From G963662605 sp963667005 (lineage in GTDB: Bacteria > Bacteroidota > Ignavibacteria > Ignavibacteriales > Ignavibacteriaceae): a DNA stretch of 64,000 bases. Each line of letters opens with the position of its first letter. The first letter of the stretch is position 1. Positions 1 through 9,276 of this stretch are shown here, in pieces. Under the pieces are notes generated by a model, which ran no database searches, had not been told where the DNA came from, and saw nothing but the letters and a program-made list of their open reading frames with translations. The translations under genes and the position numbers were made by a program. The stretch spans positions 3,844,001 to 3,908,000 of the forward strand of contig OY762937.1 in the NCBI GenBank assembly GCA_963667005.1, read 5' to 3'.

Positions 1-1791
1 TGATTTTTTAACGAGCAATTGATTATAGAAGCCCATTTCATCCGGAACGATCTGGTTAAAGATAACGCGTCCGGTAGTGGTTTCAATAAACTCGCCGTGA
101 TATTTGTATTTAATTCTTGCATGCAGACCGACAACTCTACTGTTGTAAGCCATGATAACTTCATCAGCGTTGCTGAATGTCATACCTTCGCCTACATCAC
201 CGTCACGTTTTTTCGTGAGGTAATAAGCACCCAATACGATATCCTGTGTAGGAATAACAATCGGGTTACCGTGCTGAGGTGAAAGAATGTTATGGCTGCT
301 AAGCATGAGCAGATGCGCTTCAAGTTGTGCTTCGTGTGAAAGCGGAATATGAACCGCCATCTGGTCACCGTCAAAATCCGCGTTGAACGCTGTACATACC
401 ATCGGGTGTAGACGAATAGCTTTTTCGTCAATAAGAACAGGCTGGAATGCCTGAATACCCAAACGGTGAAGCGTAGGAGCGCGGTTAAGCATTACTGGGT
501 GTCCGTCAATGATCTTTTCAAGAATTTCCCAAATGATCGGGTCTTTTCTCTCAACTACCTTCTTTGCGCTCTTAACGGTTTTGTTATGGCCTCTTTCAAT
601 AAGCTTGCGGATAATGAAAGGCTTGAATAATTCAACAGCCATATCTTTCGGAAGACCGCACTGGTGCAGTTTCAATTCAGGTCCTACGACGATAACCGAA
701 CGGCCGGAATAGTCAACACGTTTACCAAGCAGGTTCTGACGGAAACGTCCTTGTTTACCTTTGAGCATGTCGCTCAATGATTTCAACGGACGGTTATTGT
801 CGCTGCGTACTGCGCTTCCTCTTCTTGAGTTATCGAAGAGAGCGTCAACTGATTCCTGAAGCATTCTTTTTTCGTTACGTAAGATGACTTCAGGAGCTTT
901 AATATCAATTAATCTACGGAGACGATTGTTACGGATGATTACTCTGCGGTACAAGTCGTTCAAATCGCTGGTAGCGAATCTTCCGCCTTCGAGAGGAACC
1001 AACGGACGAAGTTCAGGTGGAATAACCGGGATGTAACTTAACACCATCCACTCAGGTTTATTCATCGCCTTACCTTCTTTTTCTCTGAACGCTTCAATTA
1101 CTTTAAGGCGTTTGAGAATGTCGTCTTTTTTCTGCTGTGAAGTTTCAACTTTATTCTGCTCATGTAAAGCAGTAAACAAGTTTTCAATTTCAGTATTCTT
1201 CAGCAGTTCTTTAATAGCGTCGCCGCCGATCTTAGCATAGAATTTATTCGGATCGGTATCAGGTAATTTTTCATTGCCTGCCGGGAGTGAATTCAAGATT
1301 TCGAAATACTGTTCTTCAGTAATCAAATCTTTTCTATTCAATCCTGTCGGACCCGGATTCAATACTACATAAGATTCGTAATAAATAATTCTTTCCAATT
1401 CTTTCGAACTGAAACCGAGAAGGTTTCCGATCTTTGAAGGAAGCGATTTAAAGAACCAGATATGAACAACCGGAACTGCAAGGGCGATATGACCCATGCG
1501 CTCGCGGCGAACGCTCTTCTGAGTTACTTCAACACCGCATCTATCGCAGATGATACCTTTGTAACGGATTCTCTTGTACTTACCGCAATAGCATTCCCAG
1601 TCGCGTGTCGGACCAAAGATTTTTTCGCAGAACAAGCCGTCTTTTTCAGGTCTGAAAGAACGGTAATTTATAGTTTCAGGTTTTGTTACTTCACCATGTG
1701 AGCGTGATAAAATATCATCAGGGCTCGCCAGGGTGATTGAAAGTTGGGAAATATCTTTTAATGAGCTTTCCGGACTTCTACTTATTAACAT
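1..1791 (-). CDS. rpoC: DNA-directed RNA polymerase subunit beta' (5' part, runs off the window)
   Basis: Catalytic beta' subunit of RNA polymerase; the first 597 codons are present and the gene continues beyond base 1. The N-terminal zinc site is visible as CYC followed by CDRC (about residues 70-88), and the Mg2+-binding NADFDGDQM motif is intact with D472, D474 and D476. The ATG at 1789-1791 is preceded by a good GGAG ribosome site (minus strand). It follows rpoB by 36 bases, so the two are co-transcribed. Nothing unusual is seen in the visible part. Confidence 0.98.
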   Translation of the reverse strand, partial: MLISRSPESSLKDISQLSITLASPDDILSRSHGEVTKPETINYRSFRPEKDGLFCEKIFGPTRDWECYCGKYKRIRYKGIICDRCGVEVTQKSVRRERMGHIALAVPVVHIWFFKSLPSKIGNLLGFSSKELERIIYYESYVVLNPGPTGLNRKDLITEEQYFEILNSLPAGNEKLPDTDPNKFYAKIGGDAIKELLKNTEIENLFTALHEQNKVETSQQKKDDILKRLKVIEAFREKEGKAMNKPEWMVLSYIPVIPPELRPLVPLEGGRFATSDLNDLYRRVIIRNNRLRRLIDIKAPEVILRNEKRMLQESVDALFDNSRRGSAVRSDNNRPLKSLSDMLKGKQGRFRQNLLGKRVDYSGRSVIVVGPELKLHQCGLPKDMAVELFKPFIIRKLIERGHNKTVKSAKKVVERKDPIIWEILEKIIDGHPVMLNRAPTLHRLGIQAFQPVLIDEKAIRLHPMVCTAFNADFDGDQMAVHIPLSHEAQLEAHLLMLSSHNILSPQHGNPIVIPTQDIVLGAYYLTKKRDGDVGEGMTFSNADEVIMAYNSRVVGLHARIKYKYHGEFIETTTGRVIFNQIVPDEMGFYNQLLVKKS

Positions 1792-1827
1792 AAAAAACTC
1801 CTCAATTCTTTTATCAAATGTTTAACG

Positions 1828-4800
1828 TTAGTCTATCTTTATATCGAGTCCTAAACCTTGGAGCTCTTTAACTAATACGTTAAACGCTTCAGGAACGTTC
1901 GGCTCCTGAACATTTTGACCTTTAACGATCGCTTCATATACCTTAGCACGGCCAGGCACGTCATCGCTCTTCACAGTCAGAATTTCCTGGAGGATATGAG
2001 AAGCACCGTAGGCTTCGAGAGCCCAGACTTCCATTTCTCCAAATCTCTGACCGCCGAATTGAGCTTTACCGCCGAGAGGCTGCTGTGTAATCAGCGAGTA
2101 TGGACCAGTTGAGCGGGCATGTAATTTATCATCAACAAGATGGCTCAGCTTCAACATGTAAATGTATCCGCAAGTAACCTTTTGCTGGAACTTCTCACCG
2201 GTTCTACCGTTGATAAGTTGTGTTTTACAGCCTACATCAATACCGGCTTTATCCAACCAGTCTTCAACTTCCGACAATTTTGCGCCATCGAAGACAGGGG
2301 TTGCAAAACGTACACCGAGTTTCTTTCCTACCCAGCCGAGAGCTGTTTCATACAGCTGCCCGAGGTTCATACGTGAAGGCACGCCAAGCGGGTTAAGAAT
2401 AATGTCCATCGGAGTTCCGTCTGCCAGGTGCGGCATATCTTCAACAGGAACGACCTTAGCAACAACACCTTTGTTACCGTGGCGACCTGCCATCTTATCA
2501 CCCACAGAAACTTTACGTTTCTTGGCGACATATACTTTTGCCAGCTGAACAATACCCGGAGGCAGTTCATCACCTGATTGAATTTTCAGTTTCTCGCGTT
2601 TGTATTCTTCTTCGATATCAGAAGCGTACGAGAAGTAATTTCTATATAATGCTTTAATGAGACCGTTGATTTTCTTTGATTCAAACCAGTCCATGGTGTA
2701 ATCAAGTTTGGTTACGTCTTCAAGATCTGCGAAAGTTTTATCTTTAATTGCACTTCCGCTTCTCAATTTGACTGAACCATCAAGATCTCTGATGCCTGTT
2801 GTTGTCTGACCCATGGTGATTGAAGTAAGCTTATCGATAAGTCTCTGATAAGCGTCTTCTTTCTTCTGGGCATGAGTAACTTCAAGCTGTTCGGATAATT
2901 TCTTTTCAAGTTTCTTCGTGTCCGTATCTTTACGTTTACGGCTGAATAATCTTGTTTTGATAACCGTACCACGTAAGCCCGGGGTAGCGCGCAATGATGC
3001 ATCTTTTACATCACCTGCTTTATCACCGAAGATAGCGCGGAGAAGTTTTTCTTCAGGTGTCGGATCGGTTTCACCCTTAGGAGTGATTTTACCGATAAGG
3101 ATATCACCTTCTTTAACTTCTGCACCAACACGGATGATACCGTTTTCGTCAAGGTTCTTAACTGCTTCGTCGCTTACGTTAGGAATTTCACGTGTTAACT
3201 CTTCTTCACCGCGTTTTGTTTCGCGTACCTGAAGTTCAAATTCTTCAATGTGAATTGAGGTAAAGACGTCGTCCATAACAAGACGTTCGCTCAGGATGAT
3301 AGCATCCTCGAAGTTATAACCTCTCCAGGGCATGAACGCAACAAATACGTTGCGACCCAGTGCAAGTTCACCGCCTTGAGTTGCGAAACCGTCGGCGATA
3401 ACATCATTTTTCTTTACTCTCTGGCCGACCGCTACGATTGGCTTTTGATTGATTGATGTTTCCTGGTTCGTTCCGGAAAACTTGATGAGACGATATGTTA
3501 CATGTTTAACATCATAGAAGTTTGTGACAACTTCTGAAGATTCCGGTTTAATATCATAATTAACAATAACCTTTTCTGCGTCAACGTATTCAACAACGCC
3601 GTCGCCTTCGGCAACGATAACCGCGCGTGAATCACGAGCGACTCTGCCTTCAAGGCCGGTTCCGACAAGCGGAGCCTGCGGACGCATCAATGGTACTGCC
3701 TGGCGTTGCATGTTTGAACCCATGAGCGCACGGTTAGCATCATCGTGCTCGAGGAACGGAATGAGTGCGGCAGCCGCACTTACAATCTGTGCCGGAGCAA
3801 CGTCCATGTACTGTAATTGTTTCGGTGGTACGATTGGAAACTCACCTCTGAAACGTGAGGTAACTCTTTCGTTAACGAATTCACCGTTGTCTTTTAACGG
3901 AGCGTTTGCCTGAGCAATCGTGAACAAGTCTTCCTGCTCAGCGGTAAGGAATTCAACCTCATCCGTAACGCGGCCCTTCTCAACCTTGCGGTAAGGAGTT
4001 TCGAGGAATCCGTATTTGTTAACACGTGAAAAGATGGTTAACGAGGAAATAAGACCGATATTCGGTCCTTCAGGAGTTTCAATCGGACACAAACGGCCGT
4101 AGTGCGTATAGTGAACGTCACGTACTTCGAATCCTGCACGCTCTCTTGTTAGACCGCCTGGTCCAAGGGCAGACATTCTTCTCTTGTGTGTTAATTCAGC
4201 AAGAGGATTGGTCTGATCCATGAACTGGGAAAGCTGATTCGTTCCGAAGAAGGCATTGATAACGCTGCTGATAGTTCTTGCGTTTACCAATTCCTGTGGA
4301 GTAAAGTTTTCAGTATCGCGAATGTTCATGCGCTCTTTGATGGTTCTTGCCATACGTGCAATACCAACGTTGAACTGCTGCTGTAACTGTTCGCCTACTG
4401 TGCGGACACGTCTGTTACCAAGGTGATCGATATCATCAAACGCCTCGAGATTTTCTTTCAACCTCATGAGGTACGCGATAATTTCGATAATGTCTTCTTT
4501 CGTCAGTACGGTGATCTCTTCAGCAACGTTGAGTTTCAACTTGTTGTTCATGCGGTGTCTGCCGACATCGCCGAGATCATACCGTTTGTCATTAAAGAAC
4601 ATCTTGTCAAGCAATGCTTGAGCAGTGTCTAAATCCGGTGGCTCACCGGTTCTTAACTGACGGTAAATCGAATACAGAGCTTCTTCCCTCGTGTGTGAAG
4701 GATCTTTGCGCAGTGTATTCAGAATAAAATTTTGTTCGATATTAATATCGTCGCGGATAAATTTAATCGAATCAACTTCTGCGGAGTTGATTCTTTCGAT

Positions 4801-5586
4801 ATCTTCTTCAGTAAGCACACTTTCGCGTGAAAGGAAGATTTCACCTGTTGACATATCGAATACGTCATTGGCGATCAATCTTCCGACATATTTGCTGAGG
4901 TCAACCTTTGCCGCATCAACCTCTTCAGTAAGCTGGAATAAATCGAGGATTTCTTCATCGGTTACATAACCGAGAGCACGGAGCAATGTTGTAGCCGGGA
5001 ATTTCTTTCTGCGGTCAACATAGCAGTACAAAATGTAATTAATATCTGTAGAGAACTCAACCCATGAACCCTTCAGCGGAATGATTCTTGCTGAATACAA
5101 TGGGGTTCCATTCGGGTGAACGTTCTGTGAAAAAGCAACACCCGGTGAACGGTGCAGCTGAGTAACGACAACGCGCTCAGCACCGTTGATAACAAAGGTG
5201 GCTTTCTGGGTCATGAACGGAAGGTTTCCTAAGTAAACCTCTTGTTCGACCGTATTGACAAATTCTTCAGTGTCCGGGTCCTTTGTCGAAAGGCGTAATT
5301 TTGCCTTTAAAGGAGCCGAAAAAGATAAACCTTTCTCAAGGCATTCTGTCAATGAATACCGCGGTTTATCCACGAAATACTCGATAAAATCGAGTCTGTA
5401 ATTTTCCTTATTATCAAAAATCGGAAAATTCGATGTAAAAGTTGATTGTAGACCTTTATTTTCACGTTTTAAAGGTGCTACGTTCAGCTGTAAAAAGTCT
5501 TCAAATGAGTCCTTCTGGACAGCCAACAGATCTGGAATATCGAGAACTGACTTAATACGGCCGAAAGAAATTCTTTGATTATCCAA
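1828..5586 (-). CDS. rpoB: DNA-directed RNA polymerase subunit beta
   Basis: Complete beta subunit of 1252 residues, a usual size for this part of the tree. Recognisable stretches include the N-terminal RISFGRIKSVLDIPDLL start, the rifampicin-pocket region FMDQTNPLAELTHKRRMSALG, and the C-terminal GGKAQFGGQRFGEMEVWALE. The start codon is TTG (5584-5586): a strong GGAGG lies six bases upstream and the protein begins with the expected MDNQRISFG, so the non-ATG start is well supported. A strong hairpin separates it from rplL upstream, which suggests its level is adjusted relative to the ribosomal proteins. Confidence 0.99.
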   Translation of the reverse strand: MDNQRISFGRIKSVLDIPDLLAVQKDSFEDFLQLNVAPLKRENKGLQSTFTSNFPIFDNKENYRLDFIEYFVDKPRYSLTECLEKGLSFSAPLKAKLRLSTKDPDTEEFVNTVEQEVYLGNLPFMTQKATFVINGAERVVVTQLHRSPGVAFSQNVHPNGTPLYSARIIPLKGSWVEFSTDINYILYCYVDRRKKFPATTLLRALGYVTDEEILDLFQLTEEVDAAKVDLSKYVGRLIANDVFDMSTGEIFLSRESVLTEEDIERINSAEVDSIKFIRDDINIEQNFILNTLRKDPSHTREEALYSIYRQLRTGEPPDLDTAQALLDKMFFNDKRYDLGDVGRHRMNNKLKLNVAEEITVLTKEDIIEIIAYLMRLKENLEAFDDIDHLGNRRVRTVGEQLQQQFNVGIARMARTIKERMNIRDTENFTPQELVNARTISSVINAFFGTNQLSQFMDQTNPLAELTHKRRMSALGPGGLTRERAGFEVRDVHYTHYGRLCPIETPEGPNIGLISSLTIFSRVNKYGFLETPYRKVEKGRVTDEVEFLTAEQEDLFTIAQANAPLKDNGEFVNERVTSRFRGEFPIVPPKQLQYMDVAPAQIVSAAAALIPFLEHDDANRALMGSNMQRQAVPLMRPQAPLVGTGLEGRVARDSRAVIVAEGDGVVEYVDAEKVIVNYDIKPESSEVVTNFYDVKHVTYRLIKFSGTNQETSINQKPIVAVGQRVKKNDVIADGFATQGGELALGRNVFVAFMPWRGYNFEDAIILSERLVMDDVFTSIHIEEFELQVRETKRGEEELTREIPNVSDEAVKNLDENGIIRVGAEVKEGDILIGKITPKGETDPTPEEKLLRAIFGDKAGDVKDASLRATPGLRGTVIKTRLFSRKRKDTDTKKLEKKLSEQLEVTHAQKKEDAYQRLIDKLTSITMGQTTTGIRDLDGSVKLRSGSAIKDKTFADLEDVTKLDYTMDWFESKKINGLIKALYRNYFSYASDIEEEYKREKLKIQSGDELPPGIVQLAKVYVAKKRKVSVGDKMAGRHGNKGVVAKVVPVEDMPHLADGTPMDIILNPLGVPSRMNLGQLYETALGWVGKKLGVRFATPVFDGAKLSEVEDWLDKAGIDVGCKTQLINGRTGEKFQQKVTCGYIYMLKLSHLVDDKLHARSTGPYSLITQQPLGGKAQFGGQRFGEMEVWALEAYGASHILQEILTVKSDDVPGRAKVYEAIVKGQNVQEPNVPEAFNVLVKELQGLGLDIKID

Positions 5587-5649
5587 ACTTAACCTCCGAT
5601 ATAAAACTTACTAAACTGGCAAAAAAAGAAGAAATCGTTAACAATACAA

Positions 5650-5685
5650 AAAGTGATAAGGTGGTTGAGACCACCCTATCACTTT
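5650..5685 (-). terminator. Attenuator-like hairpin between rplL and rpoB
   Basis: Inverted repeat with 16-base arms (5650-5665 and 5670-5685) and a four-base loop. In the minus-strand RNA all 16 positions pair (one G-U), whereas the plus-strand version has an A-C mismatch, so the structure fits minus-strand transcription. It is followed by a short T-run. Partial terminators in the rplL-rpoB gap are known from other bacteria, so attenuation is the likely role. Confidence 0.75.
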
Positions 5686-5724
5686 AAAAACGACCAAAAA
5701 CGCACTGTTTTCAGAATAAAGTCT

Positions 5725-6102
5725 TTACTTTACTTCTACAGCTGCGCCGGCTTCTTCGAGTTCTTTCTTGATCTTTTCAGCTTCTTCTTTTGAGACGCCT
5801 TCTTTTACTGTCTTAGGCGCACCGTCAACGAGGTCTTTAGCTTCTTTCAAACCGAGACCGGTATGAGCTCTAACAACCTTGATAACGTTGATTTTTTTGT
5901 CGCCAGCACCAATAAGGTTGACGTTGAATTCTGTCTGTTCTTCAACAGGAGCAGCAGCAGCGGCAGCGCCGGCAGCAGCAACAACAACAGGAGCGGCAGC
6001 TGAAACACCAAATTCAGCTTCTAATGCTTTTTTTAATTCGGCAGCTTCAACTAAAGTTAAAGCTTTGATTTTCTCTACTAATTCAGCAACTTTTTCTGAC
6101 AT
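5725..6102 (-). CDS. rplL: 50S ribosomal protein bL12 (L7/L12)
   Basis: Stalk protein of the large subunit, which recruits translation GTPases. The 125 residues show the N-terminal dimer domain, an Ala/Val-rich hinge (about residues 36-54) and the C-terminal factor-binding domain with KTEFNVNLIGAGDKKINVIK-like sequence and GLKEAKDLVDGAPK. It lies 41 bases after rplJ and before the hairpin that precedes rpoB. Confidence 0.98.
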   Translation of the reverse strand: MSEKVAELVEKIKALTLVEAAELKKALEAEFGVSAAAPVVVAAAGAAAAAAPVEEQTEFNVNLIGAGDKKINVIKVVRAHTGLGLKEAKDLVDGAPKTVKEGVSKEEAEKIKKELEEAGAAVEVK

Positions 6103-6143
6103 TTTTAGATTCTCCTAACAATTAAATTTTATAATTAAAAACT

Positions 6144-6665
6144 TTATGCAGCTTTTTGTTTTGCTATTTCATCAATAACACTTACCAGGTCTCTCATAAC
6201 CGCGTTAAGAACACCGACGATACCTGAAGCTGGCGCATTTATGCTGCCAAGAATACCGGCAATGATCTCTGGTTTTGAAGGAAGGCTGGCGAGTTCATTA
6301 AGCTGACTGCCTGCATAGAATTGGGTTTCAATGTATGCGGCTTTCAAGGACAATTTTTGTTTATCATCAAAATATTTTTTGATGACTTTTGCAGGTGCAC
6401 CCGGATTATCGCTAACGAAAGCGAAACCGGCCATACCTTTAAGATTATCTGCAAGCTTCTCGTATTTTCCTGTTTCAGCAAGAGCGCGTTTTACCAAGGT
6501 ATTTTTCAATACTTTATAAGTAACGCCTTCTTTGCGGAATTCTCTACGAATCTTGCTGATATCCTCAACATTAATACTGCTGTAATCTACTACGTAGACT
6601 GCAGTACTGTTGTTGATCAACTCAGCAATTTGAGCAATTGCTTCTGCTTTTTCAGCCTTATTCAT
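6144..6665 (-). CDS. rplJ: 50S ribosomal protein uL10
   Basis: Stalk-base protein (173 residues) that anchors the L7/L12 dimers. It begins MNKAEKAEAIAQIAELI and carries the KNTLVKRALAET and GMAGFAFV segments of the family. The 88-base gap upstream of it could hold the autoregulatory L10 leader that many bacteria have here, but I do not see a clear conserved fold, so none is called. A GGAG ribosome site precedes the ATG. Confidence 0.97.
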   Translation of the reverse strand: MNKAEKAEAIAQIAELINNSTAVYVVDYSSINVEDISKIRREFRKEGVTYKVLKNTLVKRALAETGKYEKLADNLKGMAGFAFVSDNPGAPAKVIKKYFDDKQKLSLKAAYIETQFYAGSQLNELASLPSKPEIIAGILGSINAPASGIVGVLNAVMRDLVSVIDEIAKQKAA

Positions 6666-6753
6666 CTTGCTCCTGAATTTGAATTTTTGTTAATTAATAT
6701 ACTAGAACCGTGAAGCATTTATTTTATATTGTGCGTAATACTTGTTAATAACC

Positions 6754-7446
6754 TTATGCACCAACTTCATCTTTGGAAATCCGGAGTCCGGGTCCCATCG
6801 TTGAAGAAAGGAAGATACTTTTTACGTATACACCCTTTGCTGATGAAGGTTTTAATTTCATGATCATCGCAAGAAAAGCGCGGGTATTTTCAACCAGTGC
6901 ATTTTCGTCAAAAGAAAGTTTTCCGACTGAAGTATGGACAATTCCGGCTTTCTCAACACGGAATTCAATCTTTCCAGCTTTAACTTCTTTTACTGCTTTA
7001 GCAACGTCCATGGTAACGGTACCGCTCTTCGGGTTTGGCATCAAACCCTTAGGGCCTAAGATTTTACCTAATTTACCAAGGTCGGCCATAACGTCCGGGG
7101 TAGCGATAACAACGTCAACGTCAGCCCATCCGCCTTTGATCTTCTCAAGGTAATCTTCATGACCGGCATGGTCTGCACCGGCATCAAGAGCTTCCTGAAT
7201 TTTGGGGCCTTTACAAACCACCAAAACTTTTACCTCTTTACCTGTTCCGTGGGGAAGGCTTACCGTGCCGCGGACCATCTGGTCTGCATGACGGGGATCA
7301 ACGCCCAAGCGGATTGCGCAGTCAAGCGATTCTGTGAATTTAACGGAAGTGCTCTCCTTCAGAAGCTTTACGGCATCTTCAAGAGCGTACTCTTTCTTAA
7401 CATCGACCTTTTTCTGAATTGCCTGTACTCGTTTTGAAATTTTCAT
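6754..7446 (-). CDS. rplA: 50S ribosomal protein uL1
   Basis: L1 stalk protein of 230 residues that binds 23S rRNA near the exit site. Typical family segments are RLGVDPRHADQMVRGTVSLPHGTG, VGKLGKILGPKGLMPNPKSGTVT and the C-terminal SSTMGPGLRIS. It follows rplK closely in the conserved rplKAJL order. Length and motifs are ordinary. Confidence 0.98.
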   Translation of the reverse strand: MKISKRVQAIQKKVDVKKEYALEDAVKLLKESTSVKFTESLDCAIRLGVDPRHADQMVRGTVSLPHGTGKEVKVLVVCKGPKIQEALDAGADHAGHEDYLEKIKGGWADVDVVIATPDVMADLGKLGKILGPKGLMPNPKSGTVTMDVAKAVKEVKAGKIEFRVEKAGIVHTSVGKLSFDENALVENTRAFLAMIMKLKPSSAKGVYVKSIFLSSTMGPGLRISKDEVGA

Positions 7447-7469
7447 AAACTCAACTCTTACTTAAAAAA

Positions 7470-7895
7470 TTAACCTTCAACATTAATACCCATGCTGCGG
7501 GCAGTTCCCGCTACCATGCTTGCGGCTTCAGCAAGATCGTTCGCATTTAAATCGGGCATCTTTAATTTGGCGATTTCCTCAACCTGAGCTTTGGTAACTT
7601 TACCAACCTTTGTACGGTTTGATTCAGGTGAACCCTTCTCAACTTTAGCTGCTTTTTTCAATAAAACTGCTGCCGGAGGGGTTTTGGTTATAAATGTAAA
7701 TGATTTATCGGAATAAACCGTAATCACAACTGGAATTATCAGACCATCTTTGTCGGCAGTACGGGCGTTGAACTGCTTACAGAATTCCATGATATTAACG
7801 CCTTTTTGACCGAGTGCAGGACCTACCGGTGGTGACGGATTAGCTTTACCTGCGGGGATCTGTAATTTTACATATCCGGTGATTTTTTTTGCCAT
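7470..7895 (-). CDS. rplK: 50S ribosomal protein uL11
   Basis: L11 (141 residues) of the GTPase-associated centre. The N-terminal KLQIPAGKANPSPPVGPALG, which is the site of factor contact and of thiopeptide sensitivity, and the C-terminal rRNA-binding GTARSMGI segment are present. It follows nusG by 28 bases and is first of the rplKAJL block. Confidence 0.98.
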   Translation of the reverse strand: MAKKITGYVKLQIPAGKANPSPPVGPALGQKGVNIMEFCKQFNARTADKDGLIIPVVITVYSDKSFTFITKTPPAAVLLKKAAKVEKGSPESNRTKVGKVTKAQVEEIAKLKMPDLNANDLAEAASMVAGTARSMGINVEG

Positions 7896-7923
7896 AGTAT
7901 TCTCTACCTTTTAGAACGTTCTA

Positions 7924-8460
7924 TTATTTTTCTAATTCTGCTTGTACAAAATCTATCTCAACCGGCGTTTTTCTGCCGAAAATTGAGACCAGAACCTTAA
8001 TTTTCATTTTTTCTTCGGAAACTTCTTCAATGGTACCTGAGAAGTTGTTGAACGGGCCATCAATAATTTTAACGAGATCACCGGCGCGGAAAATGGTATC
8101 CATTCTTTCGCCTTCGGCACCCTGTTTAATTCTACCGACGATTCTCTTTACTTCTTCAGGCTGAAGGGGCTGAGGATTGTTCTTATTGCCCAAAAAGCCC
8201 ATAACTGAAGGAGTATTAAGAATGAAATCCTTGACCTGAATGTCTAATTCAGCCTGCACAAGGATATAGCCGGGAAAGAAATTCTTTGTTTTGCTTTTCT
8301 TTTTTCCGTCCTTCACTTCATAGACGCGCTCGGTCGGTACAAGAACTTCGGTAATCTTCGAGTGAAGTCTTTCATTATCGCGCATTTCTGCATCAATAAT
8401 GTTCTTTACCTTGTTCTCATGTCCCGAAAACGTTTTTACGACATACCATTTATCAGACAT
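7924..8460 (-). CDS. nusG: Transcription elongation/antitermination factor NusG
   Basis: NusG (178 residues) couples RNA polymerase to the ribosome and Rho. The N-terminal NGN domain begins KWYVVKTFSGHENKV, and the C-terminal KOW domain (about residues 125-178) has GDLVKIIDGPFNNFSGTIEEV. It lies three bases after secE, so the two are translationally close. Confidence 0.97.
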   Translation of the reverse strand: MSDKWYVVKTFSGHENKVKNIIDAEMRDNERLHSKITEVLVPTERVYEVKDGKKKSKTKNFFPGYILVQAELDIQVKDFILNTPSVMGFLGNKNNPQPLQPEEVKRIVGRIKQGAEGERMDTIFRAGDLVKIIDGPFNNFSGTIEEVSEEKMKIKVLVSIFGRKTPVEIDFVQAELEK

Positions 8461-8463
8461 GGA

Positions 8464-8646
8464 TTAAAAGATTCCCGTAAATAATTTTGAGATTCCCATG
8501 TCTATGACATAGGTGAAAACCGCAAGAATAATGCACATGACAATTACGATCATGGTCGATTCTTTCAGTTCTTCTTGTGTCGGCCAGGTAACTTTTTTCA
8601 TTTCCTTTACGACGTCACTAACGATTGCTTTAATTTTTTCTATCAT
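8464..8646 (-). CDS. secE: Preprotein translocase subunit SecE
   Basis: Short single-span SecE (60 residues) of the SecYEG channel. The conserved cytoplasmic amphipathic helix ends in EMKKVTWPTQEELKEST, followed by one membrane segment at about residues 33-55. The minimal one-helix form is usual outside the enterobacteria. It sits between tRNA-Trp and nusG as in most genomes. Confidence 0.97.
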   Translation of the reverse strand: MIEKIKAIVSDVVKEMKKVTWPTQEELKESTMIVIVMCIILAVFTYVIDMGISKLFTGIF

Positions 8647-8662
8647 AATACCACGATATTAT

Positions 8663-8738
8663 TGGCACGTCAGGAGGGACTCGAACCCCCAACCTGCGGT
8701 TTTGGAGACCGCTGCTCTACCAATTGAGCCACTGACGT
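8663..8738 (-). tRNA. tRNA-Trp (anticodon CCA)
   Basis: Cloverleaf on the minus strand with a seven-pair acceptor stem (ACGTCAG/CTGACGT), D arm GCTCAATTGGTAGAGC, anticodon loop CTCCAAA and T arm with GGTTCGAGTCC. The discriminator is G and the 3' CCA is encoded in the DNA, unlike its three tRNA neighbours. Confidence 0.97.
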
Positions 8739-8746
8739 ATGGAAAA

Positions 8747-8896
8747 TTATTTGGTTTCTTTATGAATATGATGTTTTCTGCACGTCGGGCAATATTTTTT
8801 AAACTCAACACGGCTCGGATGAGTTCTTTTGTTTTTTGTCGTTGTGTAATTACGATTTTTACACTCTGTGCATTCTAAAGTTATGATCTCTCTCAT
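8747..8896 (-). CDS. rpmG: 50S ribosomal protein bL33
   Basis: Small ribosomal protein of 49 residues beginning MREIITLECTECKNRNYTTT and ending HHIHKETK. Two CxxC pairs (C9/C12 and C36/C39) form the zinc-ribbon version of L33. The ATG is at 8894-8896 and the TAA at 8747-8749. It lies between tRNA-Thr and tRNA-Trp, the place where tuf (or tuf followed by rpmG) sits in many bacteria. Confidence 0.96.
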   Translation of the reverse strand: MREIITLECTECKNRNYTTTKNKRTHPSRVEFKKYCPTCRKHHIHKETK

Positions 8897-8943
8897 ATTC
8901 CATCTCAGAAGAAATTATAAATAGCAAATAAAATTAATGTTAG

Positions 8944-9016
8944 AGCTGACGACCGGGATTGAACCGGTGACCTCATCCTTACCAAGGATGTGCTCTACCA
9001 ACTGAGCTACGTCAGC
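8944..9016 (-). tRNA. tRNA-Thr (anticodon GGT)
   Basis: Minus-strand cloverleaf of 73 bases with acceptor GCTGACG/CGTCAGC, D arm GCTCAGTTGGTAGAGC, anticodon loop TTGGTAA and T loop GGTTCAATCC. CCA is not encoded. It is part of the Tyr-Gly-Thr tRNA run that leads the operon. Confidence 0.97.
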
Positions 9017-9022
9017 AACGTG

Positions 9023-9095
9023 AGCGGAAGACGGGACTCGAACCCGCGACCAACAGCTTGGAAGGCTGTGACTCTACCAACTGAGTTACTTCCGC
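9023..9095 (-). tRNA. tRNA-Gly (anticodon TCC)
   Basis: Minus-strand cloverleaf with acceptor GCGGAAG/CTTCCGC, D arm ACTCAGTTGGTAGAGT, anticodon loop CTTCCAA and T loop GGTTCGAGTCC. CCA is not encoded. Six bases separate it from tRNA-Thr, so both come from one precursor. Confidence 0.97.
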
Positions 9096-9168
9096 GCATA
9101 TCAAAGAACATTTAAAAACACAATAATCCCGCACAAGCGGGATACCTTGTTAAAAGCAAAAAAAGCAG

Positions 9169-9252
9169 TGGGCGGCGAGGGATTCGAACCCCCAAAGGCG
9201 TATGCCAACGGATTTACAGTCCGCCCCGGCTCTCCAACTCCGGCGTCCGCCC
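9169..9252 (-). tRNA. tRNA-Tyr (anticodon GTA)
   Basis: Class II tRNA of 84 bases on the minus strand, with a long variable arm (CGTTGGCATACG-like). The acceptor is GGGCGGA paired with a 3' GCCGCCC strand, the anticodon loop is CTGTAAA, and the T loop is GGTTCGAATCC. It is the first gene of the tRNA-ribosomal-protein-RNA polymerase operon. Confidence 0.96.
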
Positions 9253-9276
9253 GTTTCAAAAGGGAAACAGACTTTA

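Noticed and set aside
6666..6753. Ribosomal protein L10 leader upstream of rplJ
   Set aside because: The position is right, but I could not see the conserved kink-turn structure, so it is not called.
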